This document shows positions 1-8,146 of a DNA stretch of 64,000 nucleotides, piece after piece. This DNA comes from Seribacter sp963934295 (lineage in GTDB: Bacteria; Verrucomicrobiota; Verrucomicrobiia; Opitutales; Seribacteraceae). The notes under the pieces are model-generated. The model was not told the origin of the DNA and did no database searches. It saw only the letters and a program-made list of their open reading frames with translations. The stretch is taken from the NCBI GenBank assembly GCA_963934295.1, contig CAWVXY010000008.1, forward strand, positions 1-64,000, written 5' to 3'. The position numbers and the translations under genes were made by a program. Numbering within the stretch: position 1 is the stretch's first letter; each line of letters starts with the position of its first letter.

Positions 1-54
1 TTTCAGCGTCCTTAGCGTCAGTCTTCTTTTCAGCGTCCTTAGCGTCAGTCTTCT
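1..54 (-). repeat. 27-bp tandem repeat inside the rplQ tail
   Basis: Positions 1-27 and 28-54 are identical 27-bp units. Each encodes the nonapeptide KKTDAKDAE on the minus strand. The array may continue beyond the window edge, so copy number is unknown. The unit length is a multiple of three, so gain or loss of copies would keep the reading frame. Confidence 0.9.
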
Positions 55-529
55 TATTTGCCTCGCTTGATTCTTTTTTTGAATCTACAGCTTCCTTAGG
101 ATTTTGCTTTTTAGAACTACGTTTTTTCTTGGCTTTCTTCTTTTGTATAGCTTCAACAAATTCAATTATGGCCATGTCAGCAGCATCACCCAATCGAGGA
201 ATCGCAAGCTTGTAAATTCGCGTATATCCTCCATTACGTCCTACAAATTGTTCTACTAGCTCATCAAATAATTTTTTTACTGCATCCTTATTTCTTAAAC
301 GAGCTATTGCCTGTCTTCTATAGTGAACCTTCTTGGCAGCATCTTCTGAAGCATGAGCTTTCTTTGCTAGTGTTATTGCTTTTTCAATAGCTGGACGTAA
401 TGCTCGAGCTTTAGCAAGAGTGGTCTTTATTCGTCCATTTTCAATAAGCGAGCAAGACAAGTTTGCAACCAAGGAAGTTCTATGTGCAGTTTTTACACCT
501 AGAAGATGATTATGTTTTCTATGTCTCAT
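1..529 (-). CDS. rplQ: 50S ribosomal protein L17, C-terminus cut by window edge
   Basis: L17 is a large-subunit protein near the peptide exit tunnel. The ATG at 527-529 begins MRHRKHNHLLGVKTAHRTSL, a standard L17 start, and the core runs to about residue 118 with the usual RxxAIARLRNKDAVKKLF segment. After the core the frame continues into a Lys/Ala/Asp/Glu-rich tail (KKKAKKKRSSKKQNPKEAVD, then KKTDAKDAE repeated) that is still open at position 1. L17 is normally about 120-130 residues, so the tail is an extension of unknown final length. It is the last gene of the alpha-operon segment, 22 nt downstream of rpoA. The identity is certain; the function of the tail is unknown. Confidence 0.95.
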   Translation of the reverse strand, partial: MRHRKHNHLLGVKTAHRTSLVANLSCSLIENGRIKTTLAKARALRPAIEKAITLAKKAHASEDAAKKVHYRRQAIARLRNKDAVKKLFDELVEQFVGRNGGYTRIYKLAIPRLGDAADMAIIEFVEAIQKKKAKKKRSSKKQNPKEAVDSKKESSEANKKTDAKDAEKKTDAKDAE

Positions 530-551
530 CTTGTTAAATTATAATATGTTT

Positions 552-1550
552 TTAATTGGCTATGGTTTCTAGCAAGCGACTCTCAAACTTCATTCCAAGA
601 GATAGCCCGAGTTGTTCAAGTTTAGCTTTAATCTCATTTAAGGACTTTTTACCAAAATTTCTATACTTCAACATTTCAGGTTCCGACTTTGTTGCTAATT
701 CACCAACAGTAGTAATATTTGCATTGTTCAAGCAATTTGCAGCACGCACAGAAAGCTCAATCTCATTTACGCTCATGCTTAACAAGTTCTTTAGGCGGTT
801 TTGTTCTTCACTAACCTCCTTTGTGTGACTTTCGAACTCAATTTGCTCTTCACTGATTTGATCAAATACATCTAAGTGGTGTCGAAGAATTGCAGCCGAT
901 TGCTTCAGCGCATCATCCGGAGTGATTCTACCATCCGTATTAACTTCTAATATAAGCTTATCGTAGTCTGTCATTTGCCCTACGCGGGTATTCTGAACAT
1001 CATACTTAACAAGTTTCACTGGGCTATATAAGGCGTCCACATTAATCATACCTATGGGTTGACCATCAATTTTACTGTCTTCACCCAAGCAAAAACCACG
1101 ACCTACTGAAACAGTCATTTCAGCAAAAACCTTCTGTTTACGGTCAGTTGTCAAAATTAATTGCTCAGGATTAATGATCTCAATGCCTTCTGTTGGGGAA
1201 ATATCACCCGCAGTAATTTCACCCTCTTTTTCCACATCAAGCGTTAAAGTAACCGGATCTGCTTTGTGACTTACAATAAGAATTTTTTTTAGGTTGAGAA
1301 CAATATCGGTTACATCCTCTACAATCCCATCTACGCTTTGAAATTCGTGCTGTACTCCTTCTAACTTGATAGAAGAAATTGCTGCACCTTCGATCGAACT
1401 TAGAAGGACTCGACGAAAGGCGTTACCTATCGTGTGTCCATATCCAGATTCAAAAGGGTCAGCAATAAACTTAGCATACTTGTCGTTAGCGGTTTCCTCT
1501 TCTTTAATGAGTCGGTTAGGTAATTCAAACTTTCCAAGTCTTGTTGCCAT
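552..1550 (-). CDS. rpoA: DNA-directed RNA polymerase subunit alpha
   Basis: The alpha dimer is the assembly platform of RNA polymerase. The 332 residues match the usual length. The N-terminal domain carries the segment ESGYGHTIGNAFRRVLLSSI near residues 34-53. The C-terminal domain near 265-325 carries LSVRAANCLNNANITTVGEL and KYRNFGKKSLNEI, the helix-hairpin-helix surface that contacts UP elements and activators. It lies between rpsD and rplQ, as in most alpha operons. The leader before the ATG has no Shine-Dalgarno motif. Nothing in the protein looks abnormal. Confidence 0.98.
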   Translation of the reverse strand: MATRLGKFELPNRLIKEEETANDKYAKFIADPFESGYGHTIGNAFRRVLLSSIEGAAISSIKLEGVQHEFQSVDGIVEDVTDIVLNLKKILIVSHKADPVTLTLDVEKEGEITAGDISPTEGIEIINPEQLILTTDRKQKVFAEMTVSVGRGFCLGEDSKIDGQPIGMINVDALYSPVKLVKYDVQNTRVGQMTDYDKLILEVNTDGRITPDDALKQSAAILRHHLDVFDQISEEQIEFESHTKEVSEEQNRLKNLLSMSVNEIELSVRAANCLNNANITTVGELATKSEPEMLKYRNFGKKSLNEIKAKLEQLGLSLGMKFESRLLETIAN

Positions 1551-1586
1551 GATAATTTTGGGGGTTAAATGGAATTAAAAAAATGA

Positions 1587-2195
1587 TTAGCGGCTGTAAA
1601 ATTCAACAACTAGTTGAACATTAACACTTTGTTCTAGTTCATCAGCCTGTGGTAAGCGAGAAACAGTTCCTTGAAGCGAGTCAACATTTACATCAACCCA
1701 GGGGGGAGCGGGATGATATTGAGACCCTTCTAAATTTTTAGTGGCTACTTGGCGAGATGATGTCTTCTCACGCACACCAATAACATCACCAGCAGTTACA
1801 AAATAACTAGGTATGTCTACTTTTTTACCATTAACTAAAAGATGGCCATGGTTCACAAATTGTCGGGCAGCTTGTCTAGTCTTAGCGAAACCAAGTCTGT
1901 ATACAACATTATCTAGGCGAGTTTCAAGCATTGTAAGGAAAACTTCTCCAGTAACACCTTTTTTTCTTTTTGCTCTTTCAAACATATTACGAAACTGTTT
2001 CTCAGTTAAGCCATACATCATCCTAAGCTTTTGCTTTTCAATAAGACCCTGACCATAGTCGCTTACTTTTCGACGAAAATTAGGACCATGCTGTCCGGGA
2101 GGGTAAGCTCTTCTTTCAAAGGCTTTGTTTGCAGGAAACAGAGCCATTCCAAAGCGACGATTTATTCTAGTGGTTGGACCGGTATAACGAGACAT
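1587..2195 (-). CDS. rpsD: 30S ribosomal protein S4
   Basis: S4 is a primary 16S rRNA-binding protein that nucleates 30S assembly. The 202-residue length is normal. The S4 RNA-binding domain is visible around residues 92-150 (TRLDNVVYRLGFAKTRQAAR, then VNHGHLLVNGKKVDIPSY). The N-terminal region has no cysteines, so this is the zinc-free form. In many bacteria S4 autoregulates the alpha operon; I see no recognisable S4 pseudoknot here and do not claim one. Confidence 0.97.
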   Translation of the reverse strand: MSRYTGPTTRINRRFGMALFPANKAFERRAYPPGQHGPNFRRKVSDYGQGLIEKQKLRMMYGLTEKQFRNMFERAKRKKGVTGEVFLTMLETRLDNVVYRLGFAKTRQAARQFVNHGHLLVNGKKVDIPSYFVTAGDVIGVREKTSSRQVATKNLEGSQYHPAPPWVDVNVDSLQGTVSRLPQADELEQSVNVQLVVEFYSR

Positions 2196-2226
2196 AATAA
2201 AAAAATGTTAAGATCTATGGTGTAAA

Positions 2227-2850
2227 TTAAACTCTTCTGCGTTTTGGCGCACGGCACCCATTATGGGGCACAGGTGTAACATCTAAAATGGATGATACAC
2301 TAAAACCTAAACTCTGCAGTGCACGGATTGCAGAATCTCTTCCCATGCCCGGTCCCTTTACCTTTACTAAAACTTCTTTCATACCATGCGACATCGCTAC
2401 TTTTCCGGCATCTTGGGTAACTACTTGAGCTGCATAGGCAGTGGACTTTCTAGATCCGCGAAAATTACACTTTCCTGAACTGGACCATGAAATAACGTTT
2501 CCTTTCATATCAGTAAAAGAAACCTTGGTATTATTGAAAGTGGCAACAACATAGCAGATTCCTGAAGTAATATTTTTACTCCCTTTTGCCTTGCGAATCT
2601 TTACTTGTTCAATATTAGCGCCCAAGAGATCGGCTGCACTTTCTTCCTTTTTTTCAGGTTTCTGCGCTTTTTCTTCCGAAGCGGTTTCCTTATCAACCTC
2701 GGGTTGTTTCTTCTCTTCGGAGTCAACTTCTTTTTCAACCTTGGGCTGCTGCTTTTCACCTTCTGGTTTTACAGCCTTTGTTGTCTTTTTAGGTTTTACC
2801 GTAGCCTCTTTAGGTTTAACGATTTCTTCTTTATTTTCTTCTTCGCTCAT
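2227..2850 (-). CDS. rpsK: 30S ribosomal protein S11 with long charged N-terminal extension
   Basis: S11 lies on the 30S platform near the Shine-Dalgarno/anti-Shine-Dalgarno helix. The core starts near residue 88 and shows TSGICYVVATFNNTKVSFTD, GSRKSTAYAAQ and the C-terminal PVPHNGCRAPKRRRV. S11 is usually about 128 residues; this one is 207. The first 80 or so residues are rich in Glu, Lys and Pro with a degenerate repeat (QPKVEKEVDSEEKK, QPEVDKETASEEKA, QKPEKKEES). The start is set by the only upstream ATG, 11 nt after rpsM. The extension has no recognised domain and is probably disordered. Confidence 0.95.
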   Translation of the reverse strand: MSEEENKEEIVKPKEATVKPKKTTKAVKPEGEKQQPKVEKEVDSEEKKQPEVDKETASEEKAQKPEKKEESAADLLGANIEQVKIRKAKGSKNITSGICYVVATFNNTKVSFTDMKGNVISWSSSGKCNFRGSRKSTAYAAQVVTQDAGKVAMSHGMKEVLVKVKGPGMGRDSAIRALQSLGFSVSSILDVTPVPHNGCRAPKRRRV

Positions 2851-2861
2851 TACAAATATAT

Positions 2862-3236
2862 TTAAGCTTTTCTAACCACACCTACAGTTTTACGTCCACC
2901 CTTTCGAGTTCTTGCATTAGTAATTGTTCGTTGACCACGAACAGGAAGGCCACGCTGATGCCTAAGACCGCGATAACACCTAATACTCTGCAAGCGCTTC
3001 AAATTATTAGTAATTGCACGACGTAAATCACCTTCAACCATGATCTTTTGGTCAATTATATAATTACTAATTAAACTGAGTTCTTGTTCGTTTAAATCTT
3101 GAGTCCTTCGATTTGGGTCAATACCAGTCACATCAAGGATTTTTTTGGCACGGGTAGGACCTACGCCGTAAATGTATCTCAAAGAAAATTCAATTTTCTT
3201 TCTGTTTGGAATGTCTACTCCGAGCAATCTAGCCAT
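2862..3236 (-). CDS. rpsM: 30S ribosomal protein S13
   Basis: S13 sits on the 30S head and forms bridges with the 50S subunit and P-site tRNA. The 124 residues begin MARLLGVDIPNRKKIEFSLR, continue with YGVGPTRAKKIL, and end in the basic tail RGQRTITNARTRKGGRKTVG, all typical of S13. In many bacteria rpmJ (L36) and infA lie between secY and rpsM; here the gap to secY is only 36 nt, too small for either. Confidence 0.98.
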   Translation of the reverse strand: MARLLGVDIPNRKKIEFSLRYIYGVGPTRAKKILDVTGIDPNRRTQDLNEQELSLISNYIIDQKIMVEGDLRRAITNNLKRLQSIRCYRGLRHQRGLPVRGQRTITNARTRKGGRKTVGVVRKA

Positions 3237-3272
3237 AATAATTAATTTCTGTTGAGGTTAAATTTCTGTCTG

Positions 3273-4829
3273 TTAGGAAGTCTTCATGAAAAAGCCCACT
3301 AGACCTAATAAAAATAAAGCAATCGCTATAAAAATCAAAGGGCGCCATTGAGCTTCGAAATCCTTAAGCTCTAATGATTCTATACCTTGGTTTGCCCCGG
3401 AAGACCTTCCTTTAATTCTACCTTTACGAAGGAAACCATCGTAATGTCTTTGTAATAAAAATGTTTCAAGTTGTCGCATTGTATCAAGTACTACTCCCAC
3501 TATAATTAGCATACCTGTACCCCCGAAGAATGTGGCAACATTGTATGAAACATTGGCAGTTTTGAAAATGAAATCAGGAAATACTGCAATAGCTGTTAAA
3601 AATATAGCTCCCGCTAAAGTAAGCCGAGTCATCACAAAATCAAGGAATCTTGCGGTATGCTCTCCTGGTCTGACTCCTGGAACGTAACCTCCATTTTTCT
3701 TTAGATCATCGGCAATTTGAACAGGTTTAAACATGATAGAAACCCAAAAATAGCTGAATACTAAAATCAGTCCGCCGTAAACTATATAATAGAACCATCC
3801 ACGACTTGCGAAGACATTAGCCAAATAAATAGCCCAATTAGTTTCAGACGGTGAATCGGCAATTGCAGCCCCTAGGGTTCGTAAGAGTTGTGCCGGAAAC
3901 ATTAAAATTGCACTTGCAAAGATGACTGGCATAACACCAGCATAATTGACTTTTAGGGGTAGGAATGAACTTTGACCACCAAACACCTTTCTCCCGACCA
4001 TCCTTTTGGCGTATTGTACAGGTATTTTTCTTTGGGCTTGTGTTACTGCAATTATTCCACCGACAACAACCAGAAACAGTCCAATCATAAGAAAGGCTTT
4101 GACAATGACCATATTATCGCCAGCTGGTGCAAGGAAAATTAAAGCATACGCATCAGCTAAAGCCTTGGGTAAATCAGATAATATACCCACGGTAATTAGA
4201 AGTGATATACCATTTCCTATACCCCTCTGAGTTATTTGTTCTCCTAACCACATCAAAATAAGAGAACCGGTGGTAAGAAATATAATGGTGGTAATTAAAA
4301 AGATATTAGGTGAGGTTGCTACAACGATAGCACCTAAGGGCTTACCATCTAATCCAATTTCCGCCGGATTAAATCCCTGGATAAGGCTCCCCGGACTATC
4401 CCTAAGGGCAATTGAAAGCAAAGCACCTTGTACCAAGCATATAATAATAGTTAGATAACGAGTATATTGCGATATCTTTTGTCGACCTGGTTCACCCTCT
4501 TGCTGTAATCGAGCTAGTTGCGGAAAAACCGCACCCATAAGTTGCATAATAATGGAAGCACTGATGTAAGGCATTATTCCAAGGGCAAAAAGTGCTCCAT
4601 TTAGAAGGGCGCCCCCAGTAAACATGTTATAAAATCCAAGAATATCATTTCCCTCTGATTCACTCCTCGTTTGCTCGCGTAGTTCGAAAAACTCCTTAAT
4701 AGGAGAAGGATCGACACCAGGCAAAGGAATGTTAGCTCCAACACGAGCAATAAAAAGAAGGGCTAAGGTAAAGAAAATCTTTTGCCTTAACTCAGGTATT
4801 TTTAAACAATTTGTAAATGCTGAAAGCAT
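3273..4829 (-). CDS. secY: Protein translocase subunit SecY with extra C-terminal helix
   Basis: SecY is the channel of the Sec translocon in the inner membrane. I chose the ATG at 4827-4829 (MLSAFTNCLKIPELRQKIFF), 22 nt after the rplO stop; a longer frame would overlap rplO. This gives 518 residues, against about 440 in E. coli. Core landmarks are ALGIMPYISASIIMQL, EGEPGRQKISQYTRYLT, WLGEQITQRGIGNGISL and NGGYVPGVRPGEHTARFLD. Part of the excess is a roughly 50-residue C-terminal segment with one more hydrophobic helix (WRPLIFIAIALFLLGLVGFF) after the normal end. The operon position between rplO and rpsM is standard. Confidence 0.97.
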   Translation of the reverse strand: MLSAFTNCLKIPELRQKIFFTLALLFIARVGANIPLPGVDPSPIKEFFELREQTRSESEGNDILGFYNMFTGGALLNGALFALGIMPYISASIIMQLMGAVFPQLARLQQEGEPGRQKISQYTRYLTIIICLVQGALLSIALRDSPGSLIQGFNPAEIGLDGKPLGAIVVATSPNIFLITTIIFLTTGSLILMWLGEQITQRGIGNGISLLITVGILSDLPKALADAYALIFLAPAGDNMVIVKAFLMIGLFLVVVGGIIAVTQAQRKIPVQYAKRMVGRKVFGGQSSFLPLKVNYAGVMPVIFASAILMFPAQLLRTLGAAIADSPSETNWAIYLANVFASRGWFYYIVYGGLILVFSYFWVSIMFKPVQIADDLKKNGGYVPGVRPGEHTARFLDFVMTRLTLAGAIFLTAIAVFPDFIFKTANVSYNVATFFGGTGMLIIVGVVLDTMRQLETFLLQRHYDGFLRKGRIKGRSSGANQGIESLELKDFEAQWRPLIFIAIALFLLGLVGFFMKTS

Positions 4830-4851
4830 GAGTACTGGGTGAGATGAGAAT

Positions 4852-5283
4852 TTACTCCGTGATTGAGCCGCCTGCAGCAATTATTTTTTCTTTAGCGGAC
4901 TTTGAAATTTGATCAACTGAGACAACAAAAGATTTAGTAACCTCGCCGGTTCCAAGAAGTTTTACACTTGTGGAATTTGATCTGATCAAACCAACTTCTT
5001 TGAGAGTGTTAATGTCGACCTTATCTGATGTTAATCTTTCTAAATCATTTAAGTTTACAATTGCACAAGGATTTTGGAACCTGGTTCTATTAAATCCCCT
5101 TTGAGGAAGTTTTCTGAAAAGGGGCATTTGTCCACCTTCAAAACCTGCCCGAAGGGAATAACCCGACCGTGCACCTGCACCCTTGTGTCCGCGCCCGGAT
5201 GTTTTTCCGTGTCCATTACCTTCACCTCTGCCGATACAACGTTTCTTACGATTGGCTCCAGATGGAATTTCATGTTCTTTCAT
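4852..5283 (-). CDS. rplO: 50S ribosomal protein L15
   Basis: L15 is a 23S rRNA-binding protein of the central protuberance region. The 143-residue protein has the glycine- and arginine-rich extended N-terminus (CIGRGEGNGHGKTSGRGHKG) and the C-terminal globular domain ending SKSAKEKIIAAGGSITE. The expected neighbour rpmD (L30) between rpsE and rplO is absent: only 11 nt separate the two genes. Confidence 0.97.
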   Translation of the reverse strand: MKEHEIPSGANRKKRCIGRGEGNGHGKTSGRGHKGAGARSGYSLRAGFEGGQMPLFRKLPQRGFNRTRFQNPCAIVNLNDLERLTSDKVDINTLKEVGLIRSNSTSVKLLGTGEVTKSFVVSVDQISKSAKEKIIAAGGSITE

Positions 5284-5294
5284 TTTATTAAAAT

Positions 5295-5882
5295 TTAAGC
5301 TGTAGTTCCAGCAGGTTCAACGGATGGAACGGTAACGACTTTGGAAATTTCCATGTAGGATGGACCAGTAACTTCTTCACCGCGAATATAAGATATTGTT
5401 TTGGGGGTCCGCAGTTGCTCCAAACCATTCATGGTTGCAGATACGACAGACAATTGATTATTGGAACCGAGTGATTTTGACAGGATATTTTTAACACCAG
5501 CTGCCTCTAATACAGCTCTAACTCCGCCACCAGCAATAATTCCTGTTCCCTGTCTAGCTGGTTTAAGCAAAACCTTACCTCCATCATAATTACCTAAGAT
5601 TTGATGAGGTATTGTATCACCATGGACAGCAACATCTTTCATCGCTTTCTTAGCCTGATCTGTTCCTTTACGAATTGCATCAGGGACCATTTGGGCTTTT
5701 CCATAACCAAACCCGACTTTTCCTTTTTGGTCACCAACAACAACGAGTGCGGCAAAGCTGAAACGTCTACCACCCTTTACTACCTTAGCACACCTATTAA
5801 TATGTACCACCTTTTCAAAAAGTTCGGGTTCATCCGGGTTGACTTCAGGTGATTTTTTATTTTTTCGATTGGGTCTATTCAT
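5295..5882 (-). CDS. rpsE: 30S ribosomal protein S5
   Basis: S5 lines the mRNA entry channel and contributes to accuracy. The double-stranded RNA-binding-like domain starts near residue 24 (EKVVHINRCAKVVKGGRRFS) and continues with GDQKGKVGFGYGKA; the C-terminal domain has PARQGTGIIAGGGVRAVLEA. At 195 residues it is longer than E. coli S5 (166), because of a polar N-terminal extension and a longer C-terminal end. No zinc or other extra motif is seen. Confidence 0.97.
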   Translation of the reverse strand: MNRPNRKNKKSPEVNPDEPELFEKVVHINRCAKVVKGGRRFSFAALVVVGDQKGKVGFGYGKAQMVPDAIRKGTDQAKKAMKDVAVHGDTIPHQILGNYDGGKVLLKPARQGTGIIAGGGVRAVLEAAGVKNILSKSLGSNNQLSVVSATMNGLEQLRTPKTISYIRGEEVTGPSYMEISKVVTVPSVEPAGTTA

Positions 5883-5888
5883 GGTATT

Positions 5889-6245
5889 TTAAAATTGTAA
5901 ACCTTGTTCTCTTAAAGCTTCAGCAAAAGCTTTTACACAGCCATGGTATTTTCTGCCTGATCGATCAAACACGATAGTATTGAGTCCCTTTTCCTTGATT
6001 TTTTCACCCAATGAAGTTCCTAATTTTTGTGCACCAGAAACATTGGGCAATAAACCCTTAAACTCCGAATGAGTGGTTCCAAGACCAATTACCGTGTGAC
6101 CTTTAATGTCGTCGATACACTGTGCATGAATATTTTTATTGGTGAAGCGAACGGCAACGCGAGGTCTATCGGCGGAACCAATAACTTTTTTACGAATTCT
6201 CCATCGACGCTTTTGAGCTAATTCTTTTTTCTTTGAAAGTTTCAT
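5889..6245 (-). CDS. rplR: 50S ribosomal protein L18
   Basis: L18 binds 5S rRNA and anchors it in the central protuberance. The 118-residue protein has a basic N-terminus (KKELAQKRRWRIRKKVIG), the RPRVAVRFTNKNIHAQCID strand region and the conserved end FDRSGRKYHGCVKAFAEALR. It is 6 nt downstream of rplF's neighbour position in the normal spc order rplF-rplR-rpsE. Confidence 0.97.
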   Translation of the reverse strand: MKLSKKKELAQKRRWRIRKKVIGSADRPRVAVRFTNKNIHAQCIDDIKGHTVIGLGTTHSEFKGLLPNVSGAQKLGTSLGEKIKEKGLNTIVFDRSGRKYHGCVKAFAEALREQGLQF

Positions 6246-6253
6246 TCTTTTAA

Positions 6254-6790
6254 TTAAGCAGATTTTTTACCTTCTTTTCTTCTGACATACTCGCCAAGTA
6301 TACGAACACCTTTACCTTTGTATGGTTCAACTGGGTAGTAACTTTTGATTTCAGCTGCTACTTGTCCAACTTTTTGTTTGTCGGCACCCTCAACATGTAT
6401 TTTCACATTATCAGCAACCGTGACAACTACCCCAGATGGTATGTCGTGCAATATAGGATGAGAATAGCCAAGTTCTAGATCTATTTTGTCACCTTTAATC
6501 GTTGCTCTAAAACCGACACCCTCAATCAATAAATCTTTACTGTAAGGTGATGTTACACCATGAACCATATTAGCAATGATAGATCGTACCGTTCCGTAAT
6601 TCGCACGGGCAGCACGACTTGTATTTACGGGTTCCACGATTAATGAACTATCAGATTTCGATATCTTCGCTAACGACGAAAATTCTTGTGAAAGATCTCC
6701 CTTCGGTCCTTTAACGCGAACAGTTTGACCATCAATGGTAACATCAACACCAGATGGAATTACTACGGGTACTTTTCCTATTCTACTCAT
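6254..6790 (-). CDS. rplF: 50S ribosomal protein L6
   Basis: L6 lies near the GTPase-associated centre and contacts the sarcin-ricin loop. The 178 residues contain the duplicated L6 fold, beginning MSRIGKVPVVIPSGVDVTID, and the conserved C-terminal signature PVEPYKGKGVRILGEYVRRK. The length is normal. The leader is A/T-rich without a Shine-Dalgarno motif. Confidence 0.98.
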   Translation of the reverse strand: MSRIGKVPVVIPSGVDVTIDGQTVRVKGPKGDLSQEFSSLAKISKSDSSLIVEPVNTSRAARANYGTVRSIIANMVHGVTSPYSKDLLIEGVGFRATIKGDKIDLELGYSHPILHDIPSGVVVTVADNVKIHVEGADKQKVGQVAAEIKSYYPVEPYKGKGVRILGEYVRRKEGKKSA

Positions 6791-6809
6791 CAGAAATTTA
6801 TATATTTAA

Positions 6810-7208
6810 TTACCAAACGCTACAGAGGATTTCTCCACCAAGCTTATTTTTCCTAGCTGTTTTGTCATCAATGATACCTTGAGGTGTACTAAGAATTGAT
6901 ATTCCAAGCCCACCCAAAACTCTAGGAATTTCGCGATAACCGCAATAAGTACGCCTTCCGGGTGTACTAACTCGGTTAATACCTCTAATAGCATGTTCTC
7001 CATCGATATACTTTAAGGTAATCTCAATGTTTTTGTGACCAGCGTCGGATGAATTCTCATTGCAATTAGCAACGAAACCTCGAGATTTTAAAATTTTAGC
7101 TATACCGACTCTCAGGTTGGAATGGGGGTAAGAACAAGTTTCTTTTCCAGCCTTACCCGCATTTCTAATGACGGTAATGAAATCACCAATTGTATCGTGA
7201 ACTGACAT
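6810..7208 (-). CDS. rpsH: 30S ribosomal protein S8
   Basis: S8 is a primary binder of the 16S central domain and in E. coli the repressor of the spc operon. The 132 residues begin MSVHDTIGDFITVIRNAGKA and end with the family signature GISILSTPQGIIDDKTARKN. It lies between rpsN and rplF in the usual order. I did not find an obvious S8 mRNA target around rplE. Confidence 0.97.
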   Translation of the reverse strand: MSVHDTIGDFITVIRNAGKAGKETCSYPHSNLRVGIAKILKSRGFVANCNENSSDAGHKNIEITLKYIDGEHAIRGINRVSTPGRRTYCGYREIPRVLGGLGISILSTPQGIIDDKTARKNKLGGEILCSVW

Positions 7209-7227
7209 ATTTAATAAAGTTAGGTGT

Positions 7228-7533
7228 TTACCAAGAAGCCTTGATAACGCCAGGGATTTTTCCTTGTAAGGCTAATTCACGAAATGAAATTCTTGAAAGT
7301 CCAAACTTGCGAATTGTGGCACGAGGTCTGCCTGTTAGTGTACAACGATTGACCAAGCGTACAGGGGAAGAATTCTTAGGCAATTTAGTTAATTTTGCTT
7401 GAGCGATGTAGAAGTCTTCCTCTGATGTTTCCGGATCAGATAAAATCTTTTTTAAAGATGCACGTTTAGCTGCGAATTTAGCAACTAATCTTTCTCTTTT
7501 TTTATTTCTGTGAATTACTGATTTCTTTGCCAT
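7228..7533 (-). CDS. rpsN: 30S ribosomal protein S14, zinc-free long form
   Basis: S14 is part of the 30S head near the A site. The 101-residue length and the absence of the CxxC...CxxC motif identify the long, zinc-independent form. Landmarks are MAKKSVIHRNKKRERLVAKF at the start and CTLTGRPRATIRKFGLSRIS near residue 64. It sits between rplE and rpsH. Confidence 0.97.
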   Translation of the reverse strand: MAKKSVIHRNKKRERLVAKFAAKRASLKKILSDPETSEEDFYIAQAKLTKLPKNSSPVRLVNRCTLTGRPRATIRKFGLSRISFRELALQGKIPGVIKASW

Positions 7534-7545
7534 AATAATAAATTC

Positions 7546-8121
7546 TTAAGCTGCTTCTTGCTGATTTGATGAGTCTGATGAACTCTTACGAAAGGGCATT
7601 CCGAGTAATTTTAAAAGTTCGCTACCTTCGGAATCATTTTTAGCTGAAGTTACAATTGATATATCTAAACCCGTGTTAGTTCTTTGGCGTTCAACATTAA
7701 TTTCAGGAAATATACTATGATCAATAATTCCTAAGGTATAATTGCCCGAACCATCTAGCTTTGCGGGAACACCACGAAAATCTCGTATGTTAGGTAAAGC
7801 TATTGCAACCAATCGTAATAAAAATTCCCACATTACATTACCCCGAAGAGTTACCTTTATTCCAACGGGCATACCTTCTCGTAATTTAAAATTAGATACA
7901 CTCATTTTAGCCTTAACTACAACAGGCGCTTGCCCAGACAATGCAGTCATATCTTTTCTGAGTTCTTCAATGCCATTTTTATCCAACTCAACACCGAAAG
8001 AGCTATTAAGAACTACTTTCTCAACCTTGGGTACTTGATGAACATTTTTGAAGCCACAACTCTTAAGCAATGCTGGGGCAACCTCATTAATGTATATTTT
8101 TTTAAGTTCAGGGGTATTCAT
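7546..8121 (-). CDS. rplE: 50S ribosomal protein L5
   Basis: L5 binds 5S rRNA and forms bridge B1b with S13. The 191-residue protein shows NVHQVPKVEKVVLNSSFG, KLREGMPVGIKVTLRG and IDHSIFPEINVE, all typical. It is slightly longer than usual because of a Ser/Gln-rich C-terminal end (SSSDSSNQQEAA). Confidence 0.97.
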   Translation of the reverse strand: MNTPELKKIYINEVAPALLKSCGFKNVHQVPKVEKVVLNSSFGVELDKNGIEELRKDMTALSGQAPVVVKAKMSVSNFKLREGMPVGIKVTLRGNVMWEFLLRLVAIALPNIRDFRGVPAKLDGSGNYTLGIIDHSIFPEINVERQRTNTGLDISIVTSAKNDSEGSELLKLLGMPFRKSSSDSSNQQEAA

Positions 8122-8146
8122 TGATGATTAGTGATTGATTTAAAGA

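Noticed and set aside
1..54. Direct repeats as a CRISPR array
   Set aside because: The two 27-bp units are adjacent with no spacer and lie in frame inside the rplQ tail.
4830..4880. Longer SecY starting at 4880
   Set aside because: It would overlap the rplO coding end and adds residues not found in SecY; the ATG at 4827-4829 is 22 nt after the rplO stop.
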